11,229 nucleotides of DNA, taken from positions 1-11,229 of the forward strand of contig CAIYZX010000364.1 in NCBI GenBank assembly GCA_903930745.1, written 5' to 3'. This DNA comes from an uncultured Chloroflexota bacterium (GTDB lineage: Bacteria; Chloroflexota; Limnocylindria; Limnocylindrales; CSP1-4). The notes beneath the pieces were generated by a model. That model saw only the letters and a program-made list of their open reading frames with translations. It was not told where the DNA came from and did not search any database. Of the stretch, positions 6,805 through 11,229 are shown piece after piece (position 1 is the first letter of the stretch; every line of letters starts with the position of its first letter). Both the position numbers and the translations under genes were made by a program.

Positions 6805-8133
6805 ATGGCCGGGCTTGCAGCAGCGGTCGCCGACTTCACGGTGTCCGTGACCACTGATCCCGACCAGCTGGCTCTGGCCGACCGCGTGGCCCGCCTCTTC
6901 GCGGACACGGTGGCGGTGGCGGCGGCCGGTCGGCGGGCGCCGTCGTCGAGCGCGCTTGAGCGGGCGATCGGCGTCATCCCGGATGGCCCCTGCAGGGTCA
7001 TCGGCAGTGCCACGCGAACAGACATGCGCACCGCAGCGCTGTTGAACGCGTTCGCGGCGCACGCTCTCGACTTCGACGACGTCTCGGAGGTCGCCTACAC
7101 CCACCCCAGTGCCGTGATCGTGCCCGTGATCTCCGCCGTGGCCGACGCCCACATCGTGACCCACGGAGATGCCGTGGAGGCCTACACGATCGCGTTCCAG
7201 GTCGAGTCTGCCCTCGCCACGGCGGTGCCGGTCCGGGCTGCCTACAGCCGCGGGTGGCATGCATCGGGCGTGCTGGGTCCGATCACCGCCGCCGTCGCCG
7301 CGTCCCGCCTCCTTGGGCTCGACGCAGACCAGGCGCGGCACGCTCTCGGCCTTGCGGTGGCGAGCGCAGGCGGGACGCTGGCCAACTTCGGATCGATGGC
7401 GAAGCCCCTCACGGTCGCGCGGGCTGCAGCGGACGGGCTCTGGGCGGCGGTTCTCGCCGGCACCGGTGTCACCGCCGGCGAGGACACGCTCGGTGGCAGA
7501 GGCGGCTTCCTCGACATGTTCGCGGCTCGCGACCGAGCCGGTCTCGTCGCGGATGCCCTGGACCTTCCGTGGGCGCTGCTGGAGCACGGACCGGACCCAA
7601 AACCCTATCCCGCCTGCTCGGCGGCGCGGTGCGCGATCGACGCGGCACGTCTGATCGGTGCCGACCCGGGACAGATCGCCTCCATCACCGTCACCACCGA
7701 GCCGCACGGGCTTGATGCGCTGGTTCACACCGATCCCCGGAGCGCGGACGAGGCGCGGTTCAGCCTCGGGACGCTGGTGGCTCTCGCGCTGGTTGACGGG
7801 GAGGTCACGTCTGTCTCGTTCAGCGCCGAGTCGCTGGGCAGGCAGATCGTGAAGGACCTCGCCGCACGCGTCCAGGCACAGACGGACGCCGTTCCCCCGA
7901 TCGGCCCGTCTGCATGGAAGGACGCCTACGCGGTCGTTGTCGCCTCCGATGCGAGGGGCTCGACAACGAGCCGCCGGGCAGATGCCCCCCAGGGGGCGGC
8001 GTGGCCCTGGGAGGATCTCCACCGCAAGTTCGACCTCTGCACCGCCGGCCACCCGGACGCGGACGCCTGGCGAGACGCCGTCACCGGGCTCGCCGATGAG
8101 CGCCAGTGGAGCAGCAGGTTCCACCTGCCCTGA
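6805..8133 (+). CDS. MmgE/PrpD family protein (dehydratase, epimerase or decarboxylase)
   Basis: Cytoplasmic enzyme of the family that includes 2-methylcitrate dehydratase (PrpD), cis-aconitate decarboxylase and iminodisuccinate epimerase. These act by removing an acidic proton next to a carboxylate on di- or tricarboxylic acids. The 442 residues match the usual 440-480. Family landmarks are HALDFDDV (86-93), THPSAV (99-104), GWHASGVLGPITAAVAASRL, the GSMAKPL segment, and KPYPACSAAR starting at Lys266 with Cys271. The small lid domain ends in the C-terminal WEDLHRKFDL region. ATG at 6805 was chosen because GGTGGA (6793-6798) sits 6 bases upstream; GTG at 6802 is adjacent and equally in frame. 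It is the last gene of the operon. Next to an aspartase-like lyase it recalls the iminodisuccinate epimerase plus C-N lyase pair, where the epimerase prepares the isomer the lyase cleaves. That role is inferred, not shown. Confidence 0.9.
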   Translation: MAGLAAAVADFTVSVTTDPDQLALADRVARLFADTVAVAAAGRRAPSSSALERAIGVIPDGPCRVIGSATRTDMRTAALLNAFAAHALDFDDVSEVAYTHPSAVIVPVISAVADAHIVTHGDAVEAYTIAFQVESALATAVPVRAAYSRGWHASGVLGPITAAVAASRLLGLDADQARHALGLAVASAGGTLANFGSMAKPLTVARAAADGLWAAVLAGTGVTAGEDTLGGRGGFLDMFAARDRAGLVADALDLPWALLEHGPDPKPYPACSAARCAIDAARLIGADPGQIASITVTTEPHGLDALVHTDPRSADEARFSLGTLVALALVDGEVTSVSFSAESLGRQIVKDLAARVQAQTDAVPPIGPSAWKDAYAVVVASDARGSTTSRRADAPQGAAWPWEDLHRKFDLCTAGHPDADAWRDAVTGLADERQWSSRFHLP

Positions 8134-8183
8134 GGCCCGCGATCCGGCCAGAGCCTCGCCATCCTCCTTCGCAGGCCACGGCC

Positions 8184-8202
8184 ACGTGCCCCGATGGCAC
8201 GT
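8184..8202 (+). terminator. hairpin after the enzyme operon, possible terminator
   Basis: ACGTGCC-CCGAT-GGCACGT forms a perfect 7-base stem with a 5-base loop about 50 bases after the MmgE/PrpD stop. It is not followed by a T-run, so it could be a weak or protein-assisted terminator or an operator-like palindrome. Confidence 0.35.
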
Positions 8203-8282
8203 CCCTCCACGCGACGTGCCGGTGGATCGCCAGCCGTCAGGCGTGGCCGCACGGCATGTCATGTGCGCAGCCCGGGAATCAA

Positions 8283-8307
8283 GTGGCGCGCCCGACAGGA
8301 TTCGAAC
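8283..8307 (-). repeat. copy of the tRNA-Arg 3' end, distal attachment site
   Basis: These 25 bases are identical, in the same orientation, to 11089-11113, which covers the T-loop, the 3' half of the T-stem, the acceptor 3' strand, the discriminator and the CCA of the tRNA-Arg. TGC also matches after one mismatch. Beyond that no D-arm or anticodon arm can be found, so this is a fragment and not a tRNA gene. It is the pattern left when an element integrates into a tRNA 3' end. Confidence 0.8.
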
Positions 8308-8394
8308 GTGCAGACGCCATGCGTTTCGGGCGGATCCCGATCGCGCCGCGGCCGTGGTGACCGAACCGGACCTGGTGACGACGAACCTGCCGGA

Positions 8395-9660
8395 TCAGGC
8401 TCCCAGGGCGCCGGCCGCCACCTGGAGCACCCCGTCGGGCCGTGTGAACGAGTACCCGGTCCCCGTGACGACGACGAGCGCGACCGGCGGGCGCCCTGCC
8501 ACCCGGTCGCGCAGGCGCAAGAGGCCGGCTGCCGCGGGATCAACCACGGAGGGGTGGGACCCGAGCTTGACCTCGAAGGCGGCCCAGTCGCCGCCGGGGA
8601 GCTCGATCACGGCGTCCGCCTCGAGCCCCGCAGCGTCCCGGTAGTGGCAGATCCGGCCCCTGAGCGGCCCGGCGAGGACCCGCAGGTCGCGTATGACCAA
8701 GGTTTCGAACAGCAGGCCCATCAGGTTGAGGTCGGCCAGCAGGGCGTCAGGGCCAGCCCCGAGGGCCGCCACCGCCAGCGACGGGTCGGCCAGGTGACGG
8801 ACGGGTGAGGCTCGCAGGCGGGTCCTGCTCCGCAGGCTGGGGCTCCATGCGGGGAGGTCATCGGTCAGCAGCAGGCGGTCGAGCGCCCCGAGGTAGGCAC
8901 GGGCGGTCTCCACCTTCATCGACCGGTCTGCGCCGGCGTCGGCCGCGAGGCCCTCCGCGCTCACGGGGCAGGCCGTGTTGCGGGCGAGCGAGCTGAGGAG
9001 CGCACGCACGCCGGCGGGATCCCGCCGGACTCCGTCAACACGCGACACGTCGAGCCGGCAGACATCCTCGAGGTAGCCCTCGTTGAGGAGGGAGGCCTGT
9101 GCCGGTGTCAGGCTGAGGTTTCCCGGCCATCCGCCGACCGTTATCCGCTCCGCGAGGTCACCGACACGGAGCCCGGGATCCGGTGCGCTCACCCGCTCGC
9201 CCAACAGCACCCGAGAAAGGGAGACCGTGTTGGCCGAGTAGCCGCTCTCCACGAGCGCCATGGGGCGCATCCGGAGGCGGATGAAGCGGCCCGCACCCGA
9301 ATGACGTCGCGCGTCGTCCCGGGGCGCCGACGAGCCGGTGAGCACGAACTGGCCCGGTGCCCGGCGATCGTCGACCTCGTGGCGCACCAGGTTCCACAGG
9401 TCCGGCATCTCCTGCCACTCGTCGATGAGGCGCGGCGTCGCGCCGGCGAGCACGAGGGCTGGGTCAACGGCGAACGCCTGTTGGCCCGCGGGCGTGTCCA
9501 TGCGGATCTCGCTGGTCGCCGCCTGGCGGGCGGTCTCCGTCTTCCCGCAGGCCCGTGGCCCCTCGATGACGACGGCTCCGGCCGCTCCGAGCGCCTCTTG
9601 GAGCTGGGCGTCCATCACCCGCTGCCGGTACCCGTGGAGGTGCGGATCAGGGTTTGTCAC
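8395..9660 (-). CDS. AAA-family ATPase with C-terminal DUF4143 domain
   Basis: Predicted ATP-binding protein of 421 residues from the widespread but poorly characterised AAA_14/DUF4143 group. No biochemical role is established for most members, and they are common in accessory DNA. The Walker A motif GPRACGKT spans 34-41 (Lys40). The Walker B-like RLIDEWQEMPDLW has Asp80 and Glu81, and the sensor-type FVLTGSS ends near 111. A winged-helix-like middle part follows. The C-terminal half has the DUF4143 pattern LLFETLVIRDLR, and Asp349...Glu363-x-Lys365 (EADAVIEL...FEVKLG) resembles a PD-(D/E)xK nuclease core. GTG at 9660 is chosen because related proteins begin shortly before a Y-R-x-R-V-x-D-x-x-L segment, here YRQRVMDAQL. 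The ribosome-binding site is weak, and ATG (MDAQL) 15 codons later is an alternative. It is divergent from the zinc-ribbon gene and lies inside the tRNA island. Confidence 0.88.
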   Translation of the reverse strand: MTNPDPHLHGYRQRVMDAQLQEALGAAGAVVIEGPRACGKTETARQAATSEIRMDTPAGQQAFAVDPALVLAGATPRLIDEWQEMPDLWNLVRHEVDDRRAPGQFVLTGSSAPRDDARRHSGAGRFIRLRMRPMALVESGYSANTVSLSRVLLGERVSAPDPGLRVGDLAERITVGGWPGNLSLTPAQASLLNEGYLEDVCRLDVSRVDGVRRDPAGVRALLSSLARNTACPVSAEGLAADAGADRSMKVETARAYLGALDRLLLTDDLPAWSPSLRSRTRLRASPVRHLADPSLAVAALGAGPDALLADLNLMGLLFETLVIRDLRVLAGPLRGRICHYRDAAGLEADAVIELPGGDWAAFEVKLGSHPSVVDPAAAGLLRLRDRVAGRPPVALVVVTGTGYSFTRPDGVLQVAAGALGA

Positions 9661-9710
9661 GTGCCCGTTGTCGAGCGCCACCGCTGTCGCGTCAACCGTA
9701 AGGGATCGAC

Positions 9711-10160
9711 TTGCAGGACAAGCAGGGGGTTGTCTTGCAGTGTCTACAGGGGGTGGCGGGCCCTCATTCGCGCAAGGAACGCGCGTGGGACCAGGGCTCG
9801 TTGTCCACGATCCAGCAGGCGTTCTGCCCATTCCACATGGGCAACAAGGTCCACCCGTCGGAGTCGCTCGCGGCCTACTTCCCGTGGCTGGCGAAGGAGT
9901 GGCATCCGACGAAGAACGCCCTCCGGCCCGATCAAGTCACCCGGGCGTCAGGCCGCGAGATCCACTGGATCTGCGAGGTCGGGCACGAGTGGTCGGCGGT
10001 CGTCTACTCACGGACGTTGTCGGCTTCGGGCTGCCCCGAGTGCTTCCGTCTCGGCAGCGCCGCGAAGGCGAAGGCCGGCGCGAAGCGGAGCCGGAAGGCG
10101 ACCAACGACCGCGTCGAGGCACAGGTCGCGTTGTTGGCCTCACCGGACCGCTCCGACTGA
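9711..10160 (+). CDS. zinc-ribbon protein, DUF4379-type
   Basis: Small protein of up to 149 residues with one complete zinc-ribbon repeat of the PF14311/DUF4379 type. The repeat runs SLAAYFPWLAKEWHPTKNAL (52-71), then IHWICEVGHEW (84-94) and GCPEC (107-111). Cys88, His92, Cys108 and Cys111 are the likely metal ligands. The part before it (AWDQGSL...AFCPFHMGNKV) looks like the tail of a preceding repeat whose second Cys is now His42. The C-terminus is a basic tail rich in Lys, Arg and Ala (113-133). Such repeats often occur several times in one protein, sometimes with a Vsr-like nuclease; here there is only one and no enzyme domain, so it may be a truncated remnant or a nucleic-acid-binding partner. 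The TTG at 9711 has AAGGG 6 bases upstream; TTG 9801 and ATG 9837 are alternatives. The downstream gene begins 25 bases later. Function unknown. Confidence 0.7.
   Translation: MQDKQGVVLQCLQGVAGPHSRKERAWDQGSLSTIQQAFCPFHMGNKVHPSESLAAYFPWLAKEWHPTKNALRPDQVTRASGREIHWICEVGHEWSAVVYSRTLSASGCPECFRLGSAAKAKAGAKRSRKATNDRVEAQVALLASPDRSD
9712..9739. repeat. imperfect palindrome between divergent island genes
   Basis: TGCA-n-GACAA-N8-TTGTC-n-TGCA, with arms of 9 matching bases around one mismatch. It sits just upstream of the ATPase start and at the first codons of the longest zinc-ribbon reading frame. It could be an operator for the divergent pair or a recombinase-binding site, since the junction-like sequence begins 7 bases further on. 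Confidence 0.4.
9746..9758. repeat. 13-base repeat of the island/tRNA junction
   Basis: ACAGGGGGTGGCG is identical to 11082-11094, which spans the last bases of the island and the CCA end of the tRNA-Arg. The match then continues loosely (GGCCC against CGCCC, then ATTCG after a 4-base gap). It may be a worn internal attachment site. A chance match in G-rich DNA is possible, and a similar CAGGGGGTTG lies at 9723-9732. Confidence 0.4.
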
Positions 10161-10173
10161 CGTTCCCGAGCGC

Positions 10174-10179
10174 TACGCT
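10174..10179 (+). promoter_or_regulatory. -10 box for a leaderless transcript
   Basis: TACGCT lies 6 bases before the ATG at 10186. This is the spacing that puts the transcript start on or next to the A of the start codon, as is frequent in Actinomycetota. No ribosome-binding site is present and no good -35 box is seen. It suggests the hypothetical gene can be transcribed apart from the zinc-ribbon gene. Confidence 0.5.
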
Positions 10180-10185
10180 TCGGGC

Positions 10186-11013
10186 ATGCCGATTGACGAG
10201 CAGCCCATCCGCAATGACCTGCGCGCCCGAAAGATCCTCTTCGACACCTACTGGACCTCAGCCGGGTGGCGACCTTCTCCAGTCACCGTTCCGGACGACC
10301 TCGAATACGCGACCGCTGCCGGCTACATGTTCCCGGCTCGCACAGCGGGCCATGACGAGTGGATCCATACGGCCCGCCGGATCCGCGACAGGACCGCGGT
10401 CGCCGACGTTGCCGCGGCGTTCGTCGGCAGCCTTGGTCGCCGCCGGCTGGCGCAACGCTCGGCCCTTGGCAGCCTCGCCTCGGTGCGCCATCTTGACGAG
10501 CACGCGTGGCTTGCCTGGTCAGCCCATTGCGGCGAGTGCGGCATTCCGAGCCAATCGAGTGTGGACCTCAACGTCCTCAATTTCGAGCGCCACAAGTGGG
10601 GCGGGGTCCGCCACGGGGACCCGATCTACGCCTGGTTCGACCTCGACCTTTTCGCTCGCAGTGAACGTCAGGCCGAGACTGACGAGGATGTTGCGATCCT
10701 CAACGCCATCCTTGACTCTGCTCGCCGGGCTCGGCCCGAGGCGCGGCCGCGGGATCTCGAGCAGGCCATCCAGTCGGTCGTTCCATCAAGCAAGGCAGAG
10801 CGGGAGATCTTGCTCGGGATCCTCGCCCTATCCGGCGTACTCGCCACAACCGAGCATCAAGGGCTCCTTGCGGCTTGGGTTCCATACACAGATCGTCAGC
10901 CTCCGCCGCGACCCTCGGAGAACGACTGGCTATACCCGATGTTCTGGTGGCGTGGCTCCGACGGCGTGAACGAGGACGCCGCTCGCTCGGTCTTCGGCGA
11001 CCGAGTCAAGTAG
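10186..11013 (+). CDS. hypothetical protein with CGEC motif
   Basis: I do not recognise this 275-residue protein as a characterised family. It looks genuinely coding: high GC at third positions, many aromatic residues, and frame integrity over 828 bases. It has no signal peptide and no membrane segment, so it should be cytoplasmic. Visible marks are a paired-cysteine HCGECG (114-119), two residues of a possible metal site, followed by LNFERHKWGGVRHGD (131-145). There is also a helix-rich part around 165-230 and a Trp-rich C-terminus (WLYPMFWWRG, 248-257). The start is set by ATG 10186 with TACGCT 6 bases upstream. It lies in the tRNA-Arg island just after the zinc-ribbon gene and just inside the junction. 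Its base use seems slightly less GC-rich than the catabolic operon, in keeping with acquisition. An accessory or defence role is a guess from location only. Confidence 0.75.
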   Translation: MPIDEQPIRNDLRARKILFDTYWTSAGWRPSPVTVPDDLEYATAAGYMFPARTAGHDEWIHTARRIRDRTAVADVAAAFVGSLGRRRLAQRSALGSLASVRHLDEHAWLAWSAHCGECGIPSQSSVDLNVLNFERHKWGGVRHGDPIYAWFDLDLFARSERQAETDEDVAILNAILDSARRARPEARPRDLEQAIQSVVPSSKAEREILLGILALSGVLATTEHQGLLAAWVPYTDRQPPPRPSENDWLYPMFWWRGSDGVNEDAARSVFGDRVK

Positions 11014-11088
11014 CCGCCAAATCGTCCGTCGCAACCGTGCTCTAAGGAGGCTGTGAGCGCCGGCCTTCCCACGCAGATAAAACAGGGG

Positions 11089-11113
11089 GTGGCGCGCCCG
11101 ACAGGATTCGAAC
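11089..11113 (-). repeat. proximal attachment site within the tRNA-Arg 3' end
   Basis: Second copy of the 25-base direct repeat at 8283-8307. It runs from one base beyond the CCA to the T-loop (GATTCGAAC). Integration here leaves the tRNA gene intact. Confidence 0.75.
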
Positions 11114-11165
11114 CTGCGACCTTCGGCTCCGGAGGCCGACGCTCTATCCGCTGAGCTACAGGCGC
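11090..11165 (-). tRNA. tRNA-Arg, anticodon CCG, CCA encoded
   Basis: The minus strand folds as a full cloverleaf. The acceptor is GCGCCTG with CGGGCGC (one G-T pair), the D-stem GCTC/GAGC with loop AGCGGATA, and the anticodon stem TCGGC/GCCGA with loop CTCCGGA, giving anticodon CCG. A 5-base variable loop and a T-arm with TTCGAAT follow. The discriminator is G, followed by an encoded CCA (11092-11090). It reads CGG, a common Arg codon in this high-GC DNA. Its 3' end serves as the island attachment site. Confidence 0.95.
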
Positions 11166-11198
11166 GCGTGTGGCGACGGCGAGGCGTCGCGGGCCGCA

Positions 11199-11204
11199 AG
11201 TCTA
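11199..11204 (-). promoter_or_regulatory. possible -10 box of tRNA-Arg
   Basis: On the minus strand TAGACT stands 33 bases before the tRNA 5' end. Between them a small inverted repeat (GCGACG-N6-CGTCGC, 11173-11190) could form a hairpin in the precursor. No clear -35 is visible in the remaining 25 bases. Confidence 0.4.
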
Positions 11205-11229
11205 CCGCGTCCGCGCCACCGTCGCGCAC

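Larger units (their letters stand above)
8134..8394. other. gene-free stretch between the operon and the island
   Basis: No reading frame here looks coding. It holds a short hairpin (8184-8202) and the 25-base tRNA 3'-end copy (8283-8307). The remaining 90 bases up to the ATPase stop show nothing recognisable. Confidence 0.6.
8283..11113. mobile_element. small genomic island in tRNA-Arg(CCG), no integrase
   Basis: A 2.8 kb segment bounded by an exact 25-base direct repeat, one copy being the 3' end of an intact tRNA-Arg gene. It carries three genes: a DUF4143 ATPase, a zinc-ribbon protein and a hypothetical protein. No integrase, excisionase or replication gene is present. The element is therefore either decayed, mobilised in trans, or one or two passenger modules left after loss of the integrase end. 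The repeat is seen directly; the integration history is inferred. Confidence 0.6.

Noticed and set aside
5358..7031. Long minus-strand open frame (557 codons) opposite the lyase
   Set aside because: It is antisense to a gene with clear active-site motifs, has Gly/Arg/His-rich sequence without domains, and is expected in high-GC DNA where stop codons are rare.
6622..8262. Long minus-strand open frame (546 codons) opposite the MmgE/PrpD gene
   Set aside because: Antisense shadow of a well-supported family member; composition is Arg/Gly-rich and no motif is seen.
8283..8360. A second tRNA gene at the 25-base repeat
   Set aside because: Only the T-loop and acceptor 3' strand are present; the T-stem partner is mismatched, and no anticodon arm, D-arm or 5' acceptor strand can be found.
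9661..9831. Extension of the ATPase gene upstream to 9831
   Set aside because: The added 57 residues are Pro/Thr-rich with no similarity to the family, and would run through the palindrome and the zinc-ribbon gene; related proteins begin near YRQRV.
10930..11229. Minus-strand open frame containing SSADRAS...RRFESCRAR
   Set aside because: This is the familiar false protein produced by translating a tRNA gene; it covers the tRNA-Arg.
1..11229. CRISPR arrays, insertion sequences or transposases
   Set aside because: No regularly spaced repeats, terminal inverted repeats with a transposase, or integrase motifs were seen on either strand.

Overview
This is a window of high-GC bacterial DNA. Nearly every third codon position is G or C. 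Start codons include ATG, GTG and TTG, and one gene looks leaderless (a TACGCT -10 box placed 6 bases before its ATG). This suits Actinomycetota or a high-GC Chloroflexota lineage; the sequence alone does not decide between them. Eight full-length protein genes, one protein gene cut by the window edge and one tRNA gene can be supported.

Region 1 (1-2092, minus strand) is a transport block: an MFS permease cut by the left edge (1-727), and upstream of it a two-domain ChrA-type chromate transporter (866-2092).

Region 2 (2220-8133, plus strand) is a catabolic-looking operon and the core of the window. A GntR/FadR-type regulator (2302-2970) is followed by an NAD(P)-dependent aldehyde dehydrogenase (3035-4519), a 3-hydroxyisobutyrate-dehydrogenase-family oxidoreductase (4555-5463), an aspartase/fumarase-superfamily lyase (5460-6791) and an MmgE/PrpD-family protein (6805-8133). 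The last three genes are tightly packed, with an ATGA overlap between the reductase and the lyase. The same operator-like element, TGGTAT-N7-ATRCCACT, stands in front of both the regulator and the aldehyde dehydrogenase. A local regulon is therefore visible directly: the regulator probably controls itself and the four enzyme genes. The substrate is not known. A lyase next to an MmgE/PrpD protein resembles the iminodisuccinate epimerase/C-N lyase pair, but the two dehydrogenases make this a different set. The lyase itself is atypical: a Cys replaces the His/Gln of the active-site RT(H/Q)LxDA motif, and the C-terminal domain is missing.

Region 3 (8283-11113) looks like a small genomic island in the 3' end of a tRNA-Arg(CCG) gene, which lies on the minus strand at 11090-11165. 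An exact 25-base copy of the tRNA 3' end sits 2.8 kb away at 8283-8307. Between the copies are an AAA/DUF4143 ATPase (minus), a zinc-ribbon protein (plus) and a hypothetical protein with a CGEC motif (plus). No integrase is present. A third, weaker resemblance to the att junction at 9746-9758 suggests the island may be two elements in tandem.
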